Positions 39,830 through 46,472 of a DNA stretch of 64,000 bases are shown one piece after another. The position numbers and the translations under genes are program-made. The stretch is from assembly GCF_003626535.1 (NCBI RefSeq), contig NZ_RBAL01000009.1, positions 62,001-126,000 of the forward strand. Reading direction: 5' to 3'. The notes under the pieces are model-generated. The model had not been told where the DNA came from. It ran no database searches and worked only from the letters and a program-made list of their open reading frames with translations. This stretch comes from Streptomyces hoynatensis (GTDB lineage: Bacteria > Actinomycetota > Actinomycetes > Streptomycetales > Streptomycetaceae). The first letter of the stretch is position 1. Each line of letters begins with the position of its first letter.

Positions 39830-40134
39830 ACCTCTTCACGTCCTTGATGCGCACGGTCGTGCCGATCGTCGCGGGCCTGATCCTCGGCGCCGCGGCCCGG
39901 ATGCGCCTCGACCTGGACGACGCCACCGTGGCCACCGAGGTCACGGCCGCGCTCACCATGGGCTACTACGCGGCCTTCCGGCTGCTGGAGCAGTGGGCCG
40001 GGCGCCTCGGCGCGGGCTGGCTGCGGACCGCGGCGGGAATCGCCCTCGGCTGGGCCCGGCCGCCGCAGTACCCGGCGCCCGCGGGCGATCCGCTCGCCGC
40101 GGCGCTCGCACGCGACCAGGTGGCCGCCCGGTGA
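39826..40134 (+). CDS. Putative holin
   Basis: 102 residues with two hydrophobic segments (TVVPIVAGLILGAAARMRL and ALTMGYYAAFRLLEQWAG), matching small actinophage membrane proteins placed right after the amidase. It likely forms or regulates the membrane lesion. Start overlaps the endolysin stop. Confidence 0.72.
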   Translation: MNLFTSLMRTVVPIVAGLILGAAARMRLDLDDATVATEVTAALTMGYYAAFRLLEQWAGRLGAGWLRTAAGIALGWARPPQYPAPAGDPLAAALARDQVAAR

Positions 40135-40463
40135 GCCCGGAGGAGATCGCGGCCTGGACGGGCGCAGGCGTGGGCGTGCTCGCGCTGATCGGTGCCGGGT
40201 GGCGGGCGGCGCGGGCGGCTGCCCGGGTCGTCGGCCGCGTCGATGACCTGGTGGACGATTGGAAGGGCACCCCGGCTCGGTCCGGGGTGCCGGCGCGGCC
40301 GGGGCTGATGGCGCGGGTCGCGGCCATCGAGGAGCAGACCGCGCAGATCGCTGACCGTGTCACCGCGATCGAGCACGAGCTGCACCCCAACTCCGGCGCC
40401 AGCCTCCGCGATGCGGTCGACCGGGTCGACCGGCGCACGGCCCGCCTCTCCCCGGAGGGGTGA
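40131..40463 (+). CDS. Second lysis-cassette membrane protein, DUF2746-like
   Basis: 110 residues, GTG overlapping the previous stop. One N-terminal transmembrane helix (AAWTGAGVGVLALIGAGWRA) then a charged helical tail (RVAAIEEQTAQIADRVTAIE). This single-pass plus coiled tail layout is typical of the second holin-like protein in actinophage lysis cassettes. Confidence 0.68.
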   Translation: MSPEEIAAWTGAGVGVLALIGAGWRAARAAARVVGRVDDLVDDWKGTPARSGVPARPGLMARVAAIEEQTAQIADRVTAIEHELHPNSGASLRDAVDRVDRRTARLSPEG

Positions 40464-40465
40464 CG

Positions 40466-40603
40466 ATGCCCGAAGAGCCCGCCCCTGCCGCGCCAACGGG
40501 GCCCCCGCCCGCGGATTCCGGCACGCTCGCCTCACAGGGCGCCGCGGCCGAGGTCGGCGGCGGCCGGCCCGAGCCTCCCGTGCCACCCTGGCTCGCCGAT
40601 TGA
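40466..40603 (+). CDS. Small Pro/Ala/Gly-rich protein
   Basis: 45 residues, ATG three bases after the previous stop, following GGAGGGG. Composition is Pro, Ala, Gly and Glu throughout; it ends PPWLAD. Coupled with the lysis cassette. Function unknown. Its reality is supported only by spacing and the ribosome site. Confidence 0.4.
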   Translation: MPEEPAPAAPTGPPPADSGTLASQGAAAEVGGGRPEPPVPPWLAD

Positions 40604-40653
40604 CGCCGCTGTCAGACCTGCGTGCCATGCTGGCCGTGCGACCGCTTCGCGAC

Positions 40654-40692
40654 AACGCCCCGCCCCCGCCGTGATGGCGGGGGCGGGGCGTT
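40654..40692. terminator. Late-operon terminator
   Basis: A perfect 17-bp stem (40654-40670 with 40676-40692) with loop GTGAT and a TTCG tail. It ends the ~20-kb structural operon and also faces the small leftward frame at 40707. Confidence 0.9.
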
Positions 40693-40706
40693 CGTCGTGT
40701 GCCCGG

Positions 40707-40864
40707 TCAGCGGGCGGCCGGGATCTGCACCTCGATGTACGCCCAGCGCCTCCGAAGAGCAGCTCTTGAAGCCTCTTCCGCTCCGCCACCGTCGCCGGCC
40801 TGGCATCCGGGTCCCACACCCGCGTCCAGTTGCTGCTTCCGCCGGGGACGACCGTCGTCTGCAC
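40707..40864 (-). pseudogene. Small leftward gene, frameshifted
   Basis: Reading left from GTG 40864, one frame gives MQTTVVPGGSSNWTRVWDPD, ARPATVAERKRLQELLFGG. It then continues into unrelated sequence across the terminator. The next frame over from the same point gives RWAYIEVQIPAAR and a stop at 40707. Joining both yields a sensible ~51-residue protein. One indel near 40762 (in GGAGGCGC) therefore splits it. It is either a decayed gene or a base-calling error. Confidence 0.45.
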
Positions 40865-40897
40865 GACCCACGCCCCTCGCTCGCATTCCTCTCGATG

Positions 40898-40919
40898 GTG
40901 GATAATGACAGTTATCCAC
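40898..40919. promoter_or_regulatory. Inverted repeat GTGGATAA-N6-TTATCCAC
   Basis: A perfect 8-bp inverted repeat (40898-40905 and 40912-40919), AT-rich compared with its setting, lying 30 bases before the start of the 79-residue gene that precedes the integrase and 34 bases from the leftward start at 40864. Another short CACTA/TAGTG pair follows (40917-40926). Likely operator or promoter control of the integration module. Confidence 0.6.
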
Positions 40920-40949
40920 TACTAGTGAGAAGGTGAGAGGGAGTCGACC

Positions 40950-41189
40950 ATGACCATCAAGCCCCGCAAGCCGTGGCGGGTGATCCTCACCCAGAACGGA
41001 GTGCAACTCGTCGAGATCGACCACGCCAGTGAGGCCAAGGCGTACCAGCACGTGCGGAACGCGCTTGGCTCCGGCGCCGACACCGCCCGGATCATGCAGT
41101 GGGAGAACGGTCGGTGGTGGCACTTCGAGACCGTCACCGCCGAGGAAGTCCAGGCTGCTCGTGCCGCCGACCGTTCAGGCGCGAAGTGA
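40950..41189 (+). CDS. Small protein upstream of integrase
   Basis: 79 residues, ATG after GAGAGGGAG. PRKPWRVILTQNGVQLVEID, and ARIMQWENGRWWHFETVTAE are beta-strand-rich. A role in integration control is possible from position (7-base gap to the integrase), but no HTH is seen. Confidence 0.55.
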   Translation: MTIKPRKPWRVILTQNGVQLVEIDHASEAKAYQHVRNALGSGADTARIMQWENGRWWHFETVTAEEVQAARAADRSGAK

Positions 41190-41196
41190 GGAGGCG

Positions 41197-42261
41197 ATGA
41201 CCGCCCTCGTCCCGCGCCAGGCCGGCGCCGTCTCCACCGCGCGCCACGACCCCCGCGACGACTGGCCCGACGAAGCGAAGGCCCTCCGCGACCGGCTCAC
41301 GGAGATCTACGGCGACCACGACCCGTTGCCCACCGTCGCCGGGGCGTGGATCGCCCGCCAGCGCAGCAAGCACACCCGCCGCGCCTACGCTCGGAACCTC
41401 CTCCGCTGGGAGGACTACGCCCGTGCCGCCGGCATCCACCCGCTCCAGGCGAAGCTGCCGCTCGCCGACGCCTACAGCAACCACCTCACCACCGCGCCCA
41501 CCATGCGCCGCGTCAAGGGCGGGCGACCGGGCGAGGCCGCGCCCACGGGGCCGCCGCTCTCCGACTCCGGCCGCGCCCAGGCCCTCGCCGCCTGCGGCAG
41601 CTTCTACACCTACGCCGTCCGCGTCGAAGCCGTCCCCGCCGACCCGTTCGCCAGCGTCCTCCGGCCCCGCATCGACCCCGACCACTCGCCAACCGAGGGC
41701 CTGCTGCCCGAAGAGACCGCCGCGCTCATCGACGCCGCCCGGCAGCACGACCCGCGCTCCTACGCCCTCGTCACGCTGCTGTACCTCCTCGGACCCCGCA
41801 TCGACGAACTGCTGTCCCTCGACGCCGACCAACTCGGCTACGACCGAGGCCACCACACCCTGCCGCTCCGGCTCAAAGGTGGGAAGCGGAAGGCCGCGCC
41901 CCTGCCCCCCCTCGCCTACGACGCGCTACGCACCTACCTCGGCGACCGCGCCGACGGCCCGCTGTTCATCACCGCGACCGGCCGGCGCTGGTCCGAACCC
42001 GAGGTGCACAAGCACCTGCGGATGCTTGCCAGGAAGGCCGGGCTCCCGCAGGCCGACAGCATCAAGCCCCACGTCCTGCGGCACGCGTTCATCACCGACA
42101 ACCTCGCCGACGAGGTGCCGCTGGAGCGCGTGCAGGACGCCGTCGGCCACTCCGACCCGCGCACCACCCAGCGGTACAACCGGCGCCGGCGACAGCTCGA
42201 CGACCACCCCGCCTACGGCCTCGCCGCGCGCCTCTCGGCCCGGCTCGACGAGGCCCGGTAG
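41197..42261 (+). CDS. int: Tyrosine recombinase (phage integrase)
   Basis: 354 residues, ATG at 41197 after GAGGAGG. N-terminal SAM-like core-binding domain (SKHTRRAYARNLLRWEDYAR at about 58-76). Catalytic residues all visible: Arg201 (LGPRIDEL), Lys in LRLKGGKRK (about 227-230), His292-x-x-Arg295 (PHVLRHAF), His318 (VGHSDPRTT) and Tyr327 (QRYNR). It catalyses site-specific integration and excision of the prophage. The attachment site should be close downstream. Confidence 0.95.
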   Translation: MTALVPRQAGAVSTARHDPRDDWPDEAKALRDRLTEIYGDHDPLPTVAGAWIARQRSKHTRRAYARNLLRWEDYARAAGIHPLQAKLPLADAYSNHLTTAPTMRRVKGGRPGEAAPTGPPLSDSGRAQALAACGSFYTYAVRVEAVPADPFASVLRPRIDPDHSPTEGLLPEETAALIDAARQHDPRSYALVTLLYLLGPRIDELLSLDADQLGYDRGHHTLPLRLKGGKRKAAPLPPLAYDALRTYLGDRADGPLFITATGRRWSEPEVHKHLRMLARKAGLPQADSIKPHVLRHAFITDNLADEVPLERVQDAVGHSDPRTTQRYNRRRRQLDDHPAYGLAARLSARLDEAR

Positions 42262-42294
42262 CCGTCGCGGCGCTCGCCGTGCGATCCTCCCGTC

Positions 42295-42441
42295 ATGACG
42301 GTGGGCGCGGTGGCCGTGGGCGGCGTCACGGTGGGGCTGGAGCAGGTGACTGAGGCGGTGGCGGTGCTGCTGGACCCCGCGGGCCCCGGCGAGCCGTGGA
42401 CCGCGGGCCAGATCGCCGCAGGCGAGGTGCCTGCGGCGTAG
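42295..42441 (+). CDS. Small hypothetical ORF
   Basis: 48 residues beginning MTVGAVAVGGVTVGLEQVTE. Valine/glycine-rich, no clear ribosome site (CCTCCCGTC upstream). It ends two bases before the stop of the convergent gene at 42444. Low-confidence call by length and codon use. Confidence 0.3.
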   Translation: MTVGAVAVGGVTVGLEQVTEAVAVLLDPAGPGEPWTAGQIAAGEVPAA

Positions 42442-42443
42442 CG

Positions 42444-42644
42444 TCAGCCGAACGCGAGCCCTTCGCGCGGCTCCCACTGGCAGTCGTCACACACGACCCC
42501 CCGGACCCCGGCTGCGTCGGTCCGCGGGTGCCGCCCCGGGTGCTGCCCGCACTGACTGCACGCCGGGCCCGGCCAACCGCCGGGCGGCGTGCGGCCCGCG
42601 CTTCGGCGGCGTGCGGCCTTACTCCATCCCCGCGGCTCCGTCAC
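42444..42644 (-). CDS. Small zinc-finger-like protein
   Basis: 66 residues, GTG overlapping the stop of the upstream frame (GTGA). ACSQCGQHPGRHPRTDAAGV then VCDDCQWEP gives two Cys pairs with His between. This is like many Streptomyces accessory zinc-ribbon proteins. Unknown function. Confidence 0.5.
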   Translation of the reverse strand: MTEPRGWSKAARRRSAGRTPPGGWPGPACSQCGQHPGRHPRTDAAGVRGVVCDDCQWEPREGLAFG

Positions 42645-43105
42645 GGCACATCCCCGCCCCAGCGCCGCACGCTGTCGTCGCCAGGGTCGTAGAGATCCAG
42701 GCGTTCGCCGTCGAGCGGGCCGCCGTAGAGGGTCACCGTCGAGTCCATGGGACCACCCTGGCAGACGCGTCGGGGCCGTGTGCCCGTTTCCGGCCGCACG
42801 CCGGGCGCTTCCCGGCCGCCCCGGGCGTATCGTCTCCACACCCCCACCTCAGGCCCCTGCGTCCTGCTCCCCCTGTGACGCGGGGACCTACCCCTGACCG
42901 AGGAGCTGCCCCGGCCGCCCCCCAGCTCCGCCCGCGCCCACAGCGGCAGCTCCAGCAGGTACGCCCAGCCGCCGGCCGGGTCCCGCCGGCGGCGCAGCAC
43001 CGCGGCGTGCACCTCCTGTCCGTCCGGCAGGCGCACCAGCACCACCGGGGCCGCGGCCCGCCACTCGCCTACGCCGCCGGCCGGGGCCCGAGCCCGTCCG
43101 GCCAC
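42641..43105 (-). CDS. Hypothetical protein following the XRE regulator
   Basis: 154 residues from GTG 43105, overlapping the XRE gene by 37 bases. The first half (VVLVRLPDGQEVHAAVLRRR then GGWAYLLELPLWARAE) is a beta domain common in Streptomyces accessory loci. The last 35 residues (MDSTVTLYGGPLDGERLDLY) look like a separate small protein family and may be translated alone from the ATG at 42748. The middle is Arg/Gly-rich and of doubtful reality, so this could be two genes. Confidence 0.45.
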   Translation of the reverse strand: MAGRARAPAGGVGEWRAAAPVVLVRLPDGQEVHAAVLRRRRDPAGGWAYLLELPLWARAELGGGRGSSSVRGRSPRHRGSRTQGPEVGVWRRYARGGREAPGVRPETGTRPRRVCQGGPMDSTVTLYGGPLDGERLDLYDPGDDSVRRWGGDVP

Positions 43106-43353
43106 GGGCCGGCCGGCATGAGGGCCGCGGGCGGCACGTCGAGGGCGACGGCGATCTCCAGGATGCGGTCGAGGCGCGGCGACGTCACCCCGCCCTCGAT
43201 GCGGGAGACGGTCTTGAAGTCGGCGAGGAGCAGCTCGGCGAGTTGTTCCTGGGTGAGGCCGCGGGCGCGGCGCGCGGCGCGGATGCGGTCGCCGACGGCG
43301 GCGCGGAGCGGCAGGAGGTGGTCTGGGGGCCGGGCGGCTGGCACCCGGACCAC
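43069..43353 (-). CDS. XRE-family HTH regulator
   Basis: 94 residues. GDRIRAARRARGLTQEQLAE, LLLADFKTVSRIEGGVTSPR is a textbook XRE/Cro-C1 helix-turn-helix, followed by ILEIAVALDVPPAAL. Start is a GTG at 43353. The DNA upstream (43381-43465) is dense with palindromes that are likely its operators. It could be the prophage repressor, since it lies next to the integrase end, or a host regulator of the two genes downstream. Confidence 0.8.
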   Translation of the reverse strand: MVRVPAARPPDHLLPLRAAVGDRIRAARRARGLTQEQLAELLLADFKTVSRIEGGVTSPRLDRILEIAVALDVPPAALMPAGPWPDGLGPRPAA

Positions 43354-43380
43354 ATCATCGGACCAAGATCAGTTAGCCCA

Positions 43381-43465
43381 TACCACGGCGTGGTAAATCA
43401 CGATGTGGGCAAAGGGGTGGTCACACCCTAGAGAGACACCTAGGGTGTGGTGCAGACCACACCCT
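43381..43465. promoter_or_regulatory. Palindrome cluster upstream of the XRE gene
   Basis: Three nested elements: the perfect palindrome TACCACGGCGTGGTA (43381-43395); CACACCCTAG (43422-43431) inverted at 43440-43449 with an 8-base spacer; and AGGGTGTGGT (43442-43451) inverted at 43456-43465 with a 4-base spacer. AGGGTGTG thus occurs three times in alternating orientation. Likely operators of the XRE regulator, whose start is 28 bases away. Confidence 0.7.
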
Positions 43466-43526
43466 CACTGCGCCCTCACGGGCGGGCGCCTGCCCGGGTC
43501 CCGACGCCCGGCCGAGGCGCCCTCAG

Positions 43527-43566
43527 GAGGCCCCGACCGCCCTTCACAGGGTCCGGTCGGGGCCTC
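43527..43566. terminator. Hairpin, possible terminator
   Basis: 13-bp perfect stem GAGGCCCCGACCG (43527-43539) with 43554-43566 and a 14-base loop, in the gap before the dps gene. The same GAGGCCCCGACC 12-mer recurs once at 43690-43701, immediately before the dps stop, making a 163-base-spaced direct repeat. Confidence 0.55.
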
Positions 43567-43570
43567 ACTA

Positions 43571-43618
43571 CGTTCCGGTCGCGTTCCGGTCACCCGCGAG
43601 ATTCCGGTGTTCTTCCGT
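43571..43618. repeat. Phased TTCCGGT repeats
   Basis: CGTTCCGGTC at 43571-43580 and 43582-43591 (11-base period), then TTCCGGT at 43602-43608 and TTCCGT at 43613-43618 (again 11). The two pairs are 29 bases apart and each ends in GTCACC. Helical phasing suggests protein binding, for example integrase arm sites or a regulator of the flanking genes. Confidence 0.6.
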
Positions 43619-43701
43619 CACCTCTCGTGCGTCCTCGTCGCGCCCCGTCACATCACGTCACGCATATTTCAGCAGGTCATAGGCCCCCTGAGGCCCCGAC
43701 C

Positions 43702-44175
43702 TCACCCCGCGTTCTCCGCCTGGAACATCCAGTGGTGCTTCTCCAGGTCCTTGGTCAGCTGGATCAGGATGTCCTCGGTGACCGTGTCCACCTGGCCGAC
43801 GTCGTCCAGGCGCTCGCGCATCCGGACGATGACCGCGCCGAGCGCCTCCACCATCGTCCGGATCGCGTCGGTGTCCCGCAGCCAGCCCTCGGGCACCGTC
43901 GCTATCCCGGTGCCGGAGGCCACGGTCGCGGACCGGCCGTCGGGCGGCAGACCCAGCGCGGCGGCCCGCTCGGCCACCGTGTCGGAGTGCGTGCGCGCGG
44001 TCTCCACCACGTCGTCCAGCTGCAGGTGCACCGAGCGGAAGCGCGGCCCGACGATGTTCCAGTGGACCTGCTTGGCGACCAGGGAGAGGTCGACGAGATC
44101 GACCAGCGCGCCCTGCATCGCCTCGCCGATGATCTTGAGCGTGGTGTCCGGCAGCGTGCTCTTGACGGCCTGCAT
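43702..44175 (-). CDS. dps: Dps-family DNA-binding ferritin-like protein
   Basis: 157 residues, normal for Dps. LVDLSLVAKQVHWNIVGPRF (ferroxidase His), RSVHLQLDDVVETARTHSDT (Asp/Glu ligands) and the C-terminal KDLEKHHWMFQAENAG motif are all present. Forms a dodecamer that stores iron and protects DNA in stress and stationary phase. The gene's 3' end adjoins the prophage-side noncoding region, so it marks the start of core chromosome. Two exact 20-base tandem repeats lie 26-65 bases upstream of its start. Confidence 0.92.
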   Translation of the reverse strand: MQAVKSTLPDTTLKIIGEAMQGALVDLVDLSLVAKQVHWNIVGPRFRSVHLQLDDVVETARTHSDTVAERAAALGLPPDGRSATVASGTGIATVPEGWLRDTDAIRTMVEALGAVIVRMRERLDDVGQVDTVTEDILIQLTKDLEKHHWMFQAENAG

Positions 44176-44200
44176 TGCGGCGGCCCCTTTCCCAGTGTTC

Positions 44201-44240
44201 CCCAGAGTTCCCCGGTGTTTCCCAGAGTTCCCCGGTGTTT
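44201..44240. repeat. Exact 20-base tandem repeat upstream of dps
   Basis: CCCAGAGTTCCCCGGTGTTT occurs at 44201-44220 and again at 44221-44240, with partial copies on both sides (CCCAGTGTTC at 44191-44200 and CCCGGTGTCC at 44241-44250). It lies in the dps leader on the opposite strand. The rest of the 216-base gap has no gene. Confidence 0.85.
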
Positions 44241-44391
44241 CCCGGTGTCCGGCGTCGTGGTCCTCGGGAGGTTGTCGGTCACGGGTAACCCGAGTGGCGC
44301 CGCCGAAACCGCCCTTCCGGAACGGAACGGAACGCGGCCGGGCGCGGCCGGGCGCGGCGGAAGGCGGCCGGAGACCGTGCGGGGCGCCGCC

Positions 44392-45168
44392 TCAGGGGCC
44401 CGGGTAGCCGTAGCCGCCCTGCCGCAGCGCGCCCGGGTCCTGGGCGGCGGGCGCGTCGCGGTCGTAGAAGGGACGGGTGTGGGCGCGCAGCCACATCGCC
44501 ACCGGGTCGTAGGCGTCCGCCATCGCCACCGTGCCGACCGGCAGCCCTTCGGGCACGTCGGCGATCGCCCGCCGCATCATCCCCCGCACCTCCTCGGCGG
44601 CCGGCTCGTCCGGGTCGTCCACCTCCAGGCCGATGACCAGGTACGCGGCCCCCACCGCCGGCTGGACCCAGGCCCGGCGCAGGCTGCGCAGCACCGGCGT
44701 GCGCCGCGCCTCCAGGGCGAGCCGCGCGTAGAACGCGTCCGCGGCGACGCTCGGTTCGCCGATGCGTAACGGCCCCGCGGGCAGCCGGTCCAGGCCGCCG
44801 GCGATCCGGCGCAGGTCGAGCCACGGGACGCCGAGGCCGCCGCCGCCCGCATGCGGGTTCAGCCAGAGCCCCCAGTGCTCCGGGTAGAGGGCGGCGGCGA
44901 TGTCACGGCCGCCGACCACCTCGTACTTGCGGGTCCAGCCGCTGGCCGCCAGCTCGCGCTCCGAGGTGACGGCGGGGGCGTACCCGTGGCCCTCCACCTC
45001 CACGCTGCCGTACTGGGCCTCCGGCTCCCCCGGGCTGCCGTGCCACAGCAGCATCCACACCTCGCTGTCGGCCAGCGCGGCGAGGAGTTCCTCGTAGGTG
45101 TCCCAGCGGTCGGGGCGATCGGCGGTGATCAGGGGCAGCAGCTCCTCGACGCCTCGTCGCGCAGTCAC
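44392..45168 (-). CDS. SseB-family protein
   Basis: 258 residues. The N-terminal part (YEELLAALADSEVWMLLWHG) and the C-terminal half (AYLVIGLEVDDPDEPAAEEV then PVGTVAMADAYDPVAMWLRA) resemble the enhanced serine sensitivity (SseB) family. Its two-domain layout and the location beside a second SseB-like gene and the glycine/serine operon support this. The biochemical role is not established in the family; overexpression in E. coli raises serine sensitivity. GTG start. Confidence 0.72.
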   Translation of the reverse strand: MTARRGVEELLPLITADRPDRWDTYEELLAALADSEVWMLLWHGSPGEPEAQYGSVEVEGHGYAPAVTSERELAASGWTRKYEVVGGRDIAAALYPEHWGLWLNPHAGGGGLGVPWLDLRRIAGGLDRLPAGPLRIGEPSVAADAFYARLALEARRTPVLRSLRRAWVQPAVGAAYLVIGLEVDDPDEPAAEEVRGMMRRAIADVPEGLPVGTVAMADAYDPVAMWLRAHTRPFYDRDAPAAQDPGALRQGGYGYPGP

Positions 45169-45287
45169 CTGGGCCGGTCCTCCTCGCGCTCGGCTGTCCC
45201 GGAAATCTCGCTCCCCTAGTCACATGCCCACCACAGCAGCTTGAGAGGCATTCCGCCGGGCGGCAAGGTGCGAAAACGGCCCCCGTC

Positions 45288-46055
45288 TCACACGTCACGT
45301 GCGTAGAACGGCCGCACGCACTCGCGCAGCCAGTCCACGACCGGGTCCTCCGCGGCGTCGAGCAGCACCAGCTGCACCGGCCAGGCCACCGCCCGGCGCG
45401 CGAGCGCACGTCCCAGCGCCTCGTTCACCTCGGCGCGCCGCTCCTCGTCGAGCTCGTCGAGCTCCACGCCGACGAACAGCGAGGGCGGCCCGCCCTCGGC
45501 GCTGGCCAGGCCGCGGCGCGCGGTCCTGACGTACCACAGCGCGGACAGCTCGCGGCCCGCCTCGGCCAGGAAGTCCACCGGGTCCTCCTGCCAGTCCGGC
45601 TGGAACAGGCGCATCCTGGCCCCGGTGGGCACGCCCGGCACCCGCTCGCCCGGGGTGGCCCGGCACAGCTGGGCGACGGCGGCAGGCGGCACCGGCATGC
45701 CGACCGTGCCGCCCGGGTTGACGGCTATGCCCAGCTGCGGCGGCAGGCCGCGGGCGAACTCCCAGGAGGGCGCCACCGCGAAGGGCAGGTGCGCGGCGCC
45801 GCCCAGGTGCAGCTGCTCGGCCGAGCTGAACACCGGCACGTACAGCCCGCCGTTGACCTCCACGGTCGGCAGGTCCAGGCTGCGGCTCTCCCGGTTGCCG
45901 CCCTCGGGCAGCGGCACCCACACGGCGCTGCGGGAGAGCACCTTCAGCAGTCTCGGCCCGGCGTCGGCCACGCCGAGGGAGGCGGCCAGCACCTCCTCCA
46001 GCTCGTTGCTCGGCCAGCCGCCGCCGAAGCCGGGTCCCTGCCGTGGCATGGTCAT
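45288..46055 (-). CDS. sseB: SseB-family protein (paralogue)
   Basis: 255 residues. The N-terminal SseB domain (AVWVPLPEGGNRESRSLDLP, YVPVFSSAEQLHLGG and FARGLPPQLGIAVNPGGTVG) and C-terminal SseB_C-like domain (SLFVGVELDELDEERRAEVN...VQLVLLDAAEDPVVDWLRE) are both clear. The C-terminus shares the W-L-R-x-x-x-R-P-F-Y end with the neighbouring gene, showing common descent. Divergent from the riboswitch-gcvT operon. ATG at 46055; ATG at 46049 possible. Confidence 0.8.
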   Translation of the reverse strand: MTMPRQGPGFGGGWPSNELEEVLAASLGVADAGPRLLKVLSRSAVWVPLPEGGNRESRSLDLPTVEVNGGLYVPVFSSAEQLHLGGAAHLPFAVAPSWEFARGLPPQLGIAVNPGGTVGMPVPPAAVAQLCRATPGERVPGVPTGARMRLFQPDWQEDPVDFLAEAGRELSALWYVRTARRGLASAEGGPPSLFVGVELDELDEERRAEVNEALGRALARRAVAWPVQLVLLDAAEDPVVDWLRECVRPFYARDV

Positions 46056-46227
46056 CGCTTACTCGTCCCCTAGTCCGGCTGAACTCCCGTTCCCCCCACG
46101 GCAGGCACCCTAACGGCTCGGCCCGCCGGGCTCGCTCCCGGCGTTCGTGCGATGATGTCCGGGCGGCGTGCCCACGCCACCGCCACGCGGCGCCGGGCAG
46201 CCCGGACAACCGCATACTGGCCGTTCG

Positions 46228-46424
46228 ACCCCGCGCGGGAGAGTCCCCAGCCTCTGGGGCGCCGAAGGAGCAAGTCCTCCCTTGAATCTCTCAGGCCCAG
46301 ATACCGCGCGTGGAAGGCGAATCTGAAAAGCGGGCCGCCGCGGCGCGGCCCCACCCACGGTGCAAGCCGCCGGCCGCCGGGCCGGGGCGAACCTCTCAGG
46401 TGCCGATGACAGAGGGGGAGGGTA
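46228..46424 (+). promoter_or_regulatory. Tandem glycine riboswitch
   Basis: Two glycine aptamers in series. First: GCGGGAGAGTCC near 46235, GCGCCGAAGGAGCAA near 46259-46273 and GAATCTCTCAGGCCC near 46285. Second: GGTGCAAGCCG near 46359, GGGGCGAACCTCTCAGGTGC near 46383-46402 and CCGATGACAGAGGGGGAGG to the end. The linker is short. High glycine is expected to turn on expression of the downstream gcvT-gcvH-sdaA genes, as in other bacteria. It starts 170 bases after the divergent sseB start. Confidence 0.95.
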
Positions 46425-46472
46425 GGGACCCCGTCCTGCCCAGACCGCCTCGCACTCCCGGAGAGCCAGCCC

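Larger units (their letters stand above)
1..42441. mobile_element. Siphovirus-type prophage, left end outside window
   Basis: A contiguous set of phage genes in near-unbroken rightward order: replication ATPase, DNA modification, small early genes, HNH endonuclease, terminase, portal, MuF, scaffold, P22-type coat, connectors, tail tube, chaperones, tape measure, tail tip, amidase, holin candidates and a tyrosine integrase. The integrase sits at the right end, as expected next to an att site, but no tRNA gene and no att duplication can be identified because the left junction is outside the window. The right boundary is uncertain: the small leftward genes up to 43.35 kb could be phage or host. 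No structural gene appears broken, so the prophage may be functional. FtsK/TraB-type and Spd-like genes give it a phage-plasmid or phage-ICE flavour. Confidence 0.9.
43354..43701. other. 348-base noncoding boundary region
   Basis: No convincing gene and no tRNA. It holds, in order, the palindrome cluster (43381-43465), a long-loop hairpin (43527-43566), two pairs of phased TTCCGGT-type repeats (43571-43618) and an AT-richer patch (CACGCATATTTCAGCAGGTC at 43661-43680 region) before the dps stop. The prophage right att site may be inside it, but this cannot be shown without the left junction. Confidence 0.5.

Noticed and set aside
43354..43701. Searched for a tRNA gene as the attachment site
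   Set aside because: No cloverleaf, T-loop GTTCGA-type sequence or anticodon stem could be drawn in the region.
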